Part shown: one piece after another, positions 1 to 7,116 of the stretch
Numbering within the stretch: the first letter of the stretch is position 1
Layout of the letters: each line of letters opens with the position of its first letter
Source: an uncultured Paracoccaceae bacterium
GTDB lineage: Bacteria > Pseudomonadota > Alphaproteobacteria > Rhodobacterales > Rhodobacteraceae
Assembly: GCA_937952085.1 (NCBI GenBank)
Contig: CALFYQ010000289.1
Span: 1-23,690, forward strand
Direction: 5' to 3'
DNA: 23,690 nucleotides
Notes under the pieces: model-generated
Database searches by the model: none
Seen by the model: only the letters and a program-made list of their open reading frames with translations
Told to the model about the DNA's origin: nothing
Translations under genes and position numbers: made by a program

Positions 1-362
1 GGCTCCGGATCGGCGCGGTCGCCTTCGGCTCGGGGCTGATGGCGGTGGGCGGGGCCTTCCTCACCCTCTCCGCCTTTTCCTCCTTCTTCTTCGAGATGGT
101 GAACGGGCGGGGCTGGGTCTGCGTCGCGCTGGTCGTCTTCGGGGCCTGGCGGCCGGGCAAGGCGGCGCTCGGCGCGCTTCTCTTCGCCGCCTTCGACGCG
201 CTCCAGATCCGCCTCCAGCAGACGCCGCTCGGCGCGGCGCTGCCCTATCAGGTGTTCCTGATGGCGCCCTATCTTCTCTCGATCCTTGCGCTGATCCTGA
301 TGTCCCGCCGCGCGGCGGCGCCGGCGGCGCTGATGGTCCCCTGGCGGAAAGGCGAGCGATGA
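1..362 (+). CDS. ABC transporter permease, C-terminal part (nucleoside/branched-chain type), 5' truncated by window
   Basis: The gene enters from the left edge; the open frame reads from position 3 and ends with TGA at 360-362, leaving about 119 residues. What remains is hydrophobic with about three membrane segments. It contains a GGAFLTLS...FFFEMVNGRGW stretch and an FGAWRPGKAALGALLFAAFDALQ stretch, typical of the last third of BPD_transp_2 inner-membrane permeases (the branched-chain amino acid, simple sugar and purine-nucleoside uptake family). The C-terminus is a short basic cytoplasmic tail. The stop overlaps the start of the cytosine-deaminase-like gene (ATGA), so the two are probably translationally coupled. 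With a nucleobase deaminase next door, uptake of nucleosides or nucleobases is the likeliest role (inference). The rest of the transporter would lie to the left and cannot be seen. Confidence 0.8.
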   Translation, partial: LRIGAVAFGSGLMAVGGAFLTLSAFSSFFFEMVNGRGWVCVALVVFGAWRPGKAALGALLFAAFDALQIRLQQTPLGAALPYQVFLMAPYLLSILALILMSRRAAAPAALMVPWRKGER

Positions 363-1636
363 GCTTCGATCTGGTGGTTAAGGGCGGCGTCCTGCCTGAC
401 GGGACGCGCGCCGACATCGGGGTAAAGGGCGGCCGGATCGCCGCCGTCGAGGTTATGCCCGAAGGCGTCGAGGCCGGGCGGGTGATCGACGCGGCGGGCG
501 ATCTCGTCTCGCCGCCCTTCGTCGATCCGCATTTCCACATGGACGCGACGCTTTCCTACGGCATCCCGCGCATCAACGCCTCCGGCACGCTCCTCGAAGC
601 CATCGACCTCTGGGGCGACCTCAGGAAGACCGCGACGGTGGATGATCTCGTCTCCCGGGCGCTGGCCTATTGCGACTGGGCGGCGACGATGGGGGTGCTG
701 GCGATCCGCACCCATGTCGACACCACGGCGGATGCGCTTCGCGGCGTCGAGGCGCTTCTCGCCGTGAAGGATGCGACGAAGGACTGGCTGGACCTTCAGC
801 TTGTCGCCTTCCCGCAGGACGGGCTCTATCGCGCGCCGAACGGGCGGGCGAACCTCGTCCGCGCGCTCGACATGGGCGTCGACGTCGTCGGCGGCATCCC
901 GCATTTCGAGCGGACGATGCAGGAAGGGGCCGAGTCGGTCGCCGATCTCTGCCGCCTCGCCGCCGAGCGGGGCCTTCCGATCGACCTCCACTGCGACGAG
1001 ACGGACGACCCGATGTCCCGCCATGTCGAGACGCTGGCGCGGGAGGTGTTGCGCCACGGGCTCGGCGGCCGGGCCGTGGGCTCGCACCTCACCTCGATGC
1101 ATTCGATGGACAATTACTACGTCTCGAAGCTCCTGCCGCTGATGGCGGAGGCGGGGCTCGCTGCGATCTCGAACCCCCTCATCAACATCACCCTGCAGGG
1201 CCGGCACGACACCTTCCCGAAGCGGCGCGGGCTGACGCGGGTGAAGGAGATGCAGGCGCTCGGCATCCCGGTCGGCTGGGGGCAGGACTGCGCGATGGAC
1301 CCCTGGTATCCGCTCGGCGGGGCGGACATGCTCGACGTCGCGGCGATGGGCCTCCATGTCGCGCAGATGACCCACCCCGCCGAGATGGCGCGGGCCTTCA
1401 CGATGGCGACGGAGACCAACGCCGCGATCGTCGGCGTGAAGGACTGGGGACTGAAACCGGGCGCCCGCGCCTCGTTCGTCGTGCTGGACGCGGGGAGCCC
1501 GGTCGAGGCGCTCCGCCTCCGCCCGCCGCGTCGCCATGTCGTCGCCAACGGCAAGGTCATCGCCGAAAGCCCGGCGGCGCGGGCGAAGCTATTTCTCCCC
1601 GGCCGGCCCGAGGCGGCTGACCGCCGGCGCCGTTGA
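359..1636 (+). CDS. CodA-like cytosine deaminase, amidohydrolase superfamily
   Basis: A 425-residue protein that matches the remembered layout of E. coli cytosine deaminase CodA along its length (cytosine to uracil plus ammonia, cytoplasmic, metal-dependent TIM barrel). Visible active-site elements are the PHFH metal motif (His58, His60), FPQ (Gln153), HCDETDD (His211, Glu214), SHLTSMHS (His243) and the final metal-ligand aspartate Asp310 in GQDCAMDPWYPLG. The flanking QGRHDTFPKRRGLTRVKEM also resembles CodA. CodA has His-Asp-Asp at the last site, whereas here it is Gln309-Asp310-Cys311, so the substrate could be a cytosine analogue or another small cyclic amide. The start is the ATG overlapping the permease stop. 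The tail RPEAADRRRR is basic and proline-rich. The family is clear; the exact substrate is not. Confidence 0.85.
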   Translation: MSFDLVVKGGVLPDGTRADIGVKGGRIAAVEVMPEGVEAGRVIDAAGDLVSPPFVDPHFHMDATLSYGIPRINASGTLLEAIDLWGDLRKTATVDDLVSRALAYCDWAATMGVLAIRTHVDTTADALRGVEALLAVKDATKDWLDLQLVAFPQDGLYRAPNGRANLVRALDMGVDVVGGIPHFERTMQEGAESVADLCRLAAERGLPIDLHCDETDDPMSRHVETLAREVLRHGLGGRAVGSHLTSMHSMDNYYVSKLLPLMAEAGLAAISNPLINITLQGRHDTFPKRRGLTRVKEMQALGIPVGWGQDCAMDPWYPLGGADMLDVAAMGLHVAQMTHPAEMARAFTMATETNAAIVGVKDWGLKPGARASFVVLDAGSPVEALRLRPPRRHVVANGKVIAESPAARAKLFLPGRPEAADRRRR

Positions 1637-1680
1637 CGCGGGCCGCGGTTCGGGGTTCGCTCGGCGCGCGGGAGGCGGCG

Positions 1681-2073
1681 ATGCACGACCACGATCACCA
1701 CGACCATGACCACCACGGGCATGACCATGCCGGCGACCGGCGCTGGCACGACATGGGCGGCCTCGTCCCCGAGGGCGAGGCGGCGCGGATCGCGCGGGAG
1801 GGGCACGACTACGCCCTCTGGGAAAAGCGGGTGGACGCGCTGATGGTGCTCGCCACCTCGAAGGGCCTCTTCACCGTGGACGGGCTCCGCCGGGTGCTGG
1901 AGGACATGGCGCCCGAAACCTTCGAGACCCAGAGCTATTATGAACGCTGGATCCAGTCGGTGACGCAGAACCTGATGGAGGCGGGCGTCTTCACACCGGG
2001 CGAGCTCGGCGCGAAGATGGCCGAGGTCGAGGCGCGCGGCGAAACCTACGGGGAATGCTCGCTCGGCGGCTGA
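1681..2073 (+). CDS. Histidine-rich small protein resembling the N-terminal half of nitrile hydratase beta subunit
   Basis: A 130-residue protein starting at an ATG preceded by GGAGG five bases upstream. A TTG at 1633 in the same frame, overlapping the previous stop, would add 16 residues but has no comparable ribosome site. Residues 2-17 hold ten histidines alternating mainly with aspartates, a likely metal-binding tail. The rest follows the N-terminal helical region of nitrile hydratase beta: HDMGG, then an ALWEKRVDALMVL helix, an L-R-R-V-LEDM segment, SYYERWIQSVTQNL and GVFTPGEL. The C-terminal SH3-like half of a normal beta subunit (about 220 residues) is absent. Thiocyanate hydrolase and some three-subunit nitrile hydratases are known to split the beta chain this way. 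No alpha subunit is visible here. It probably belongs to the permease-deaminase operon; its role is unknown. Confidence 0.75.
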   Translation: MHDHDHHDHDHHGHDHAGDRRWHDMGGLVPEGEAARIAREGHDYALWEKRVDALMVLATSKGLFTVDGLRRVLEDMAPETFETQSYYERWIQSVTQNLMEAGVFTPGELGAKMAEVEARGETYGECSLGG

Positions 2074-2102
2074 GACGGCGGGAGATCTGAGGCGCGGCGG
2101 CG

Positions 2103-3707
2103 TCAGGCCGCCCGCATCGCCTCCTGCGGCCCGAGCGGCAGGCGAAGCTCGACGACGAAGAGCGCGCCGCCGCCCGGCGCCTCGTCGACCGAGATCATGC
2201 CCTCCATCGCATCGACCAGAGACTTGACGACGGCGAGGCCGAGGCCGTGCCCGCCCTTCGCCCGGTCCCGCGCCATTTCGGCCTGGGCGAAGCGCTCGAA
2301 GATCCGCGCGCGCTGATCCTCGGGGACGCCGGGGCCCTGGTCCCGCACGGTGAAGCGAAGCTCCGCGACGCGCGCGGTCGCGCCGCCGGTAAGCTCGGCC
2401 GCGACCTCGCCCTCCTCGGTGAACTTGATGGCGTTGCCAATCAGGTTGACGCAGATCTGCCGGAAGGCGAGCTCATCCCCCGCCACGTTCAGCGCGCCGG
2501 GCGCGAGGCCGGTCACGGTCAGGCGCACGCCCTTCTCGGCCGCGTCGAAGGCGGCGATGGCGCCGACCTCGGAGAGCACCCGCGCCGGGTCGAAGGGCGC
2601 ATCGACCAGCGCCCGTTCGCCGCCGTCGAGCCGCGCCAGTTCGAGGAGGTCGGAGACGAGCTGGACCTGGCTCTTGGCGGTGGAGAGAAGCGCGTTCAGG
2701 AGTTTTTGCGTCGGCGCGTCGCCGTGCCGGGCGAGTAGAAGCTGCGTCAGCCCGATGACGCCGCCCATCGGCGTGCGAAGCTCATGGCTGACGGTGGCGA
2801 GAAATTCGTCCTTCTCCCGCCGCGCCTGCCGCTCGGCGGCCACCGCATTTTCAAGGCGCTGCGCGACCGTGAGGAGCCGCCGGCCGACCAGCCCGGCCGC
2901 CACGGCGAGAATGAGGAAGGCGACGATCAGGAGCGGCGCCATGTTGAGGAGAATGCGCCGGCCCTCGCCGGGCGCGGTCCAGACCGCGTAGCCGAGCGGC
3001 TCTCCGCCCGGCCCGGTCACCGCGAGCGAATCCCGCCCCGCCACTGGGGCGTCCGCAAGCGTGAGGTCGTCGATCAGGAACCGCTCGCCGACGGCGCTCA
3101 TCAATTCCGGCGTGATCTTCCGGCCGACGATGAGACGCGGCGGATGCGCCGCGAGGGCTTCGTCCCGCGCGCCCTCGGTGGCGGCGAAGCGGATCGCCGC
3201 GAGCGCCCAGAGCGCGCCGCCGGAGCGCGCGAAGATCGACTGGGCCTCGGTCGATTCGGAGGGCGTCGCCGCGATGGCGGCGTCGAGCGCGGCGAGCGCG
3301 GCGTCGTCCAGCAGCCCGGTCTCGGGCGCGCCGGCGCCGTCCTGCGTCCAGCCATAGGGCGGCTCGTCGTCGCCGAGGACGACGACCATGAGATCGGCGA
3401 TGCCGCCTTCAAAGATGCCCGAGCCGATATTGTCGGAAATCCATTCGCGGTCTCGCGCCCGCACCGCGTCATAGGCCGCGGTCCAGAGCGCGTAATCCTC
3501 CGCGGTGCGCTGGATGTCCGCGCGCTCGTCCGCGAGGCCGCCGCGGATCATCCGCTCGGCGGCGTCTCGGCCGAGATCGTCATATGTCGCCGCCAGCCGC
3601 AACGTCGCGGCCACGGCCCCGGCGAAGAGGAGCGCGACGACGACCGCAAGCCCCGCCGCGAGGCGGCGGGACGCGCGGATTCCGCCGCCATCACTCAGCT
3701 TGAGCAT
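2103..3707 (-). CDS. Membrane sensor histidine kinase with CHASE4-type periplasmic domain
   Basis: A 534-residue protein. A membrane segment at about residues 16-40 and another at about 252-275 enclose a periplasmic domain whose start, DYALWTAAYDAV (71-82), is characteristic of CHASE4 sensor domains. A short linker or coiled coil (about 276-300) leads to the HisKA motif ATVSHELRTPMGG with phospho-acceptor His308. An HATPase_c domain follows with the N box (RQICVNLIGNAIKF, 416-429), DQGPGVP (456-462), the F box (IFERFAQ) and GHGLGLAVVK. There is no receiver or PAS domain, and no response regulator gene adjoins it, so the partner must be elsewhere. It ends convergent with the gene at 1681 and is divergent from xdhA. 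The ribosome site AAGGA lies eight bases before the ATG. The signal sensed is unknown. Confidence 0.9.
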   Translation of the reverse strand: MLKLSDGGGIRASRRLAAGLAVVVALLFAGAVAATLRLAATYDDLGRDAAERMIRGGLADERADIQRTAEDYALWTAAYDAVRARDREWISDNIGSGIFEGGIADLMVVVLGDDEPPYGWTQDGAGAPETGLLDDAALAALDAAIAATPSESTEAQSIFARSGGALWALAAIRFAATEGARDEALAAHPPRLIVGRKITPELMSAVGERFLIDDLTLADAPVAGRDSLAVTGPGGEPLGYAVWTAPGEGRRILLNMAPLLIVAFLILAVAAGLVGRRLLTVAQRLENAVAAERQARREKDEFLATVSHELRTPMGGVIGLTQLLLARHGDAPTQKLLNALLSTAKSQVQLVSDLLELARLDGGERALVDAPFDPARVLSEVGAIAAFDAAEKGVRLTVTGLAPGALNVAGDELAFRQICVNLIGNAIKFTEEGEVAAELTGGATARVAELRFTVRDQGPGVPEDQRARIFERFAQAEMARDRAKGGHGLGLAVVKSLVDAMEGMISVDEAPGGGALFVVELRLPLGPQEAMRAA

Positions 3708-3845
3708 CGCGGAGTTCCTTTCCCCGGCAGAGTATCTCGGAAAACACGATAACGGCGCGTTAAATCGAGGTGTAGGCGGGCAAGCACGCTATGGACAAGG
3801 AGCGCCGCGCGTCCGAACTTCGCGACTGTGAAAAAGGCGGAGCGG
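3708..3845. promoter_or_regulatory. Divergent intergenic region between the histidine kinase and xdhA
   Basis: About 140 bases separate the kinase start from the likely xdhA ATG. The stretch around 3728-3785 is clearly more AT-rich than its surroundings and contains runs such as GGAAAACACGATAA and GCGTTAAATCG, so promoters for both directions are probably here. No convincing -35/-10 pair or operator could be assigned by eye. Confidence 0.35.
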
Positions 3846-5291
3846 ATGGGCGGCCTCACCTTCATCGTCAACGGCGAAACCGTCTCAGCGCCGGCGGCCG
3901 CGCCGACCGAGACCCTGCTCGATTTCCTCCGCCAGCGCCGCGGCCTCACCGGCGCGAAGGAAGGCTGCGCCGAGGGCGATTGCGGCGCCTGCACGGTGAT
4001 CGTGCGGGAGCTTGCGCCGGACGGCAGCCTCCGCCGCCGCACCGCCAACGCCTGCATCCAGCTCCTGCCGATGCTGCACGGGCGCGAGGTGACGACGGTG
4101 GAGGGCCTCGGCGGCGGCCATCCGGTGCAGGCGGCGATGGCGGAGGGCCACGGCTCGCAATGCGGCTTCTGCACGCCCGGCTTCGTGATGAGCCTCGTCG
4201 CCGCCTATGACGACGGCGCGCCGGACGACCCCGAGAGCGTGGCGGACCGGATCGCCGGCAATCTCTGCCGCTGCACCGGCTACGGCCCGATCCTCGCCGC
4301 GCTGCCGGCGGCCCGCGAGATGACGCCCGCGCCGGCGGACGACGCGGAGTGCCTCGCCCGGCTGAATGCGCTCCGCGCCGGCCTGCCGATCACGCTCGAC
4401 CACAGGGCGGAGGGCGCGCGCTTTCTCGCGCCGCGCGCGGCGGAAGACTTCGCGGCGGCCGTGGAGGCCGATCCCGGCGCGACGATCCTCGCGGGCGCCA
4501 CCGATATCGGCCTCTGGGTGACGAAGAAGGGTTTCCGCCCGGAGACCGTGATCTGGCTCGGCGACGTCGCCGAATACGACGAGATCCACGAGAGCGACGC
4601 CGGCCTCACGTTCTTCGCCGCGGTGAGCCATGAGCGGGCGATGGCGCCGCTCGCCGCGCTCGCCCCCGATCTCGGCGAGCTCTGGCGGCGCTTCGCCTCG
4701 CCGCAGGTCCGCGCCGCCGGCACGCTCTGCGGCAACATCGCCAACGGCTCGCCGATCGGCGACGCGCCGCCGGCGCTGATCGCCCTCGGCGCGACCGTCA
4801 CGCTCCGGAAAGGCGCGGCCCGGCGCACGATGCCGCTCGAGGACTTCTTCATCGAGTACGGGCGGCAGGATCGGCGCCCCGGCGAATTTGTCGAGCGCCT
4901 CTTCGTCCCCCGCCCGGCGGACCCATGGGACCTTCGCGCCTACAAGATCTCGAAGCGGTTCGACCAGGACATCTCCTCCGTCCTCGGCGCCTTCAACGTG
5001 CGGGAGGCGGGCGGCGTGGTGACGGATGCCCGGCTCGCCTTCGGCGGCATGGCGGGGACGCCGAAACGGGCGGCGGCGGCGGAGGCGGAACTCATCGGCC
5101 GGCCGCTCGACGAAAGCTCGATCGGCGACGCGGCCCGCGCGCTCCGCGAGGACTTCACGCCGATGTCGGACCATCGCGCCTCCGCCGCCTACCGGATGAA
5201 GGTGGCGCAGAACCTGCTGGCGAAGTATCTCCTTGAGCGACGCTTCGGCGACCTTCGGGTGACCGGGCGCGGCAAGACGAGAATCGCCTGA
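3846..5291 (+). CDS. xdhA: Xanthine dehydrogenase small (Fe-S/FAD) subunit XdhA
   Basis: A 481-residue protein from ATG 3846, preceded by AAGGCGGAG. A GTG at 3828 would add six residues but lacks a ribosome site. Domain order is that of XdhA: a plant-type [2Fe-2S] domain with Cys41, Cys46, Cys49 and Cys70; a second [2Fe-2S] domain with CGFC (106, 109) and CRC (141, 143); an FAD-binding domain with ILAGATDIGLWV (about 214-225) and the AGTLCGNIANGSPIGD loop; and a C-terminal CO-dehydrogenase-flavoprotein-like domain ending near KYLLERRF. XdhA passes electrons from the molybdenum subunit XdhB (hypoxanthine to xanthine to urate) through the Fe-S clusters to FAD and NAD. The expected xdhB and xdhC do not follow; a crotonase gene starts 11 bases after the stop. 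XdhA alone cannot oxidise purines, so XdhB must be encoded elsewhere or the locus is broken. Confidence 0.93.
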   Translation: MGGLTFIVNGETVSAPAAAPTETLLDFLRQRRGLTGAKEGCAEGDCGACTVIVRELAPDGSLRRRTANACIQLLPMLHGREVTTVEGLGGGHPVQAAMAEGHGSQCGFCTPGFVMSLVAAYDDGAPDDPESVADRIAGNLCRCTGYGPILAALPAAREMTPAPADDAECLARLNALRAGLPITLDHRAEGARFLAPRAAEDFAAAVEADPGATILAGATDIGLWVTKKGFRPETVIWLGDVAEYDEIHESDAGLTFFAAVSHERAMAPLAALAPDLGELWRRFASPQVRAAGTLCGNIANGSPIGDAPPALIALGATVTLRKGAARRTMPLEDFFIEYGRQDRRPGEFVERLFVPRPADPWDLRAYKISKRFDQDISSVLGAFNVREAGGVVTDARLAFGGMAGTPKRAAAAEAELIGRPLDESSIGDAARALREDFTPMSDHRASAAYRMKVAQNLLAKYLLERRFGDLRVTGRGKTRIA

Positions 5292-5302
5292 GGGAGGGCG
5301 CC

Positions 5303-6088
5303 ATGGTCGAGGCGGCGGCGCGGGAGCGCGTGATCGTCCGTAGGGAGGGCCGCGTCCTCCATCTCATCAACAACGCGCCGGAGCAGCGGAACGCCTTCGG
5401 CATGGATTTCTACGAGGGCATGATCCCCGCCATCGAGGCGGCGGACGGGCCGGAGACCGGCGCGGTGGTGATCTCGGGCGCCGGCGGCTTCTTCTGCGCG
5501 GGCGGCGACGTGAAGCGCCTCGCGGTCGCGCACAAGCACCCCTACGAGGCGCGGCGCGAGGGGGTGGACCGGCTCCACGACCTCATCCGCGCGATCCGCA
5601 ACTGCAAGCGGCCGGTGATCGCCGCCGTTGCGGGCGGCGCGGCCGGGGCCGGCGCCTCGCTCGCCGCGGCGTCGGACCTGATCGTCGCGGGGCGGGACGC
5701 CTATTTCATGCTGGCCTATGTCCGCATCGGCATCGTGCCCGACGGCGGCGCGACCTGGAGCTTCACCCGCGCCCTGCCGCGCCAGTTCGCGACCGAGATG
5801 GCGCTGACCGGCGGCCGCGTCGCGGCGCGGCGGCTGCATGAGCTCGGCATGGTCAACCGGCTGGCGGACGACCCGGTGGCGGAGGCGCTGGCCTGGGCGG
5901 CGGAGCTCGCCGAAGGGCCGGGCGAGGCGATGGCGGAGATCAAGCGTCTCGTCCGCGACGCCGAAGAGCAGATCCTCGAAGTGCAGCTCGAGGCGGAGGC
6001 GCATGGCATCGCTGCGGCCCTCGCCGGGCCGGAGGGGATCGAGGGCGCGACCGCATTCCTGGAGAAGCGGCCCGCGAAGTTCCGGTGA
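5303..6088 (+). CDS. Enoyl-CoA hydratase/isomerase (crotonase) family protein, PaaG-like active site
   Basis: A 261-residue crotonase-fold protein. Oxyanion-hole elements are present: SGAGGFFCAGGDVKRL (58-73) and AVAGGAAGAGASL (108-120). The two acid residues of true enoyl-CoA hydratases (rat Glu144 and Glu164) align with Ser119 and Tyr139, so ordinary hydratase chemistry is unlikely. Instead VPDGGATW (145-152) carries Asp147 at the position used by PaaG and dienoyl-CoA isomerases, suggesting an isomerase acting on an acyl-CoA (inference). The start follows a strong GGGAGGG ribosome site, 11 bases after xdhA, and the desaturase ATG follows the stop by seven bases, so the three genes probably form one transcript. 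The substrate cannot be told from sequence. Confidence 0.87.
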   Translation: MVEAAARERVIVRREGRVLHLINNAPEQRNAFGMDFYEGMIPAIEAADGPETGAVVISGAGGFFCAGGDVKRLAVAHKHPYEARREGVDRLHDLIRAIRNCKRPVIAAVAGGAAGAGASLAAASDLIVAGRDAYFMLAYVRIGIVPDGGATWSFTRALPRQFATEMALTGGRVAARRLHELGMVNRLADDPVAEALAWAAELAEGPGEAMAEIKRLVRDAEEQILEVQLEAEAHGIAAALAGPEGIEGATAFLEKRPAKFR

Positions 6089-6095
6089 GCCGGCG

Positions 6096-7037
6096 ATGAC
6101 GCCGGGCAAGGCGTTCCTGACGCCGGAGGAGATCCGCCCCCTCGCAGCGCGGTCCGACCTCTGGGGCTGGCTCCTTCTCGCCCATTGCTGGGGGGTGATC
6201 GCCGCGGCGCTCGCCCTCTTCGCGCTCTGGCCGAACCCGCTGACCTTCCTCCTCGCGGTCATGCTGATCGGCTCGCGGCAGCTCGGCCTCGCGATCCTGA
6301 TGCACGATGCGGCGCACTCGGCGCTCTTCCGTTCGCGGCGGCTGAACGAATGGTGCGGGGAGTGGCTCTGTGGCCGCCCGATCCTCGCAGACATGGTCGA
6401 ATACCGGAGCTACCACCTCCGCCATCACCGCTTCACCCAGACGGCGGCGGACCCGGACCTCAAGCTCTCGAAGCCCTTCCCGACCACCCGCTCGTCCCTC
6501 CTCCGCAAGCTCTGGCGGGACCTTTCGGGCCAGACCGGCCTCAGGCAGCGGGCGCAGCAGGTGATGTTTGCGCTGAAGTTGGCGGGGGAGACGGAGGGCG
6601 TCTCCAGCCTGGACCTGGCGCAGAGCTTTTCCGGCCCGGTGCTCGGCCGCGCGCTGATCGCCAACGCCGTCCTCTTCGCGGCGCTGTGGGCGGCCGGGGC
6701 GTGGTGGTGGTGGTGGTTCGCCTTCTGGCTCCTGCCGCTCCTCACCTGGTTCCAGCTCGTGCTCCGCATCCGCAACATCGCCGAGCATGGCGCGGTGGCC
6801 TTCTCGGACGATCCGCTCCGCAACGTGCGGACGACGCGGGCCGGCCCGCTGGCGCGGCTGATCCTCGCGCCCTACTGGGTCAATTATCACCTTGAGCATC
6901 ACCTCGTGATGCATGTCCCCTGCCGGAGCCTGCCGAAGCTCCACCGGATGATGCTGGCGAAGGGGCATGGCCCGGAGATGGAGATCGGCCGGAACTACTG
7001 GGACGTCCTGCGCATCGCCGCCTCCCGCCCGGCCTGA
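6096..7037 (+). CDS. Membrane fatty acid desaturase, three-histidine-box type
   Basis: A 313-residue integral membrane protein starting at the ATG seven bases after the crotonase stop. The frame is open upstream inside that gene, but this start leaves the usual family length. It carries the three di-iron histidine boxes: HDAAH, HLRHH followed by RFT, and HLEHH preceded by NY and followed by LVMHVP. Paired membrane helices lie on both sides (about residues 24-65 and 180-215). This family uses O2 and reduced ferredoxin or cytochrome to desaturate or hydroxylate lipid acyl chains at the inner membrane, and carotenoid hydroxylases are a related possibility. A run of five tryptophans is encoded by a (TGG)5 repeat at 6702-6716 in the second helix pair. 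The exact acyl position or substrate cannot be assigned. Confidence 0.88.
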   Translation: MTPGKAFLTPEEIRPLAARSDLWGWLLLAHCWGVIAAALALFALWPNPLTFLLAVMLIGSRQLGLAILMHDAAHSALFRSRRLNEWCGEWLCGRPILADMVEYRSYHLRHHRFTQTAADPDLKLSKPFPTTRSSLLRKLWRDLSGQTGLRQRAQQVMFALKLAGETEGVSSLDLAQSFSGPVLGRALIANAVLFAALWAAGAWWWWWFAFWLLPLLTWFQLVLRIRNIAEHGAVAFSDDPLRNVRTTRAGPLARLILAPYWVNYHLEHHLVMHVPCRSLPKLHRMMLAKGHGPEMEIGRNYWDVLRIAASRPA

Positions 7038-7068
7038 GCCCGGCCCTGCGGCGCGCCGGGCAACGGAA

Positions 7069-7092
7069 CGGGCCGCCCGTTCGGACGGCCCG
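7069..7092. terminator. Hairpin between convergent genes, possible bidirectional terminator
   Basis: A stem of ten base pairs with one mismatch (CGGGCCGCCC with GGACGGCCCG) closes a GTTC tetraloop. It lies between the desaturase (+) and the outer-membrane protein gene (-), which converge here. No T-run follows on either strand, so factor-independent termination is uncertain. Confidence 0.45.
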
Positions 7093-7116
7093 AGCCGTGA
7101 CGGCCGGACGGCCGGA

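Noticed and set aside
269..1537. A minus-strand frame of about 420 codons opposite the deaminase
   Set aside because: It is antisense to the CodA-like gene, which has its metal ligands in place; the antisense product is Arg/His/Asp-rich with no recognisable domain.
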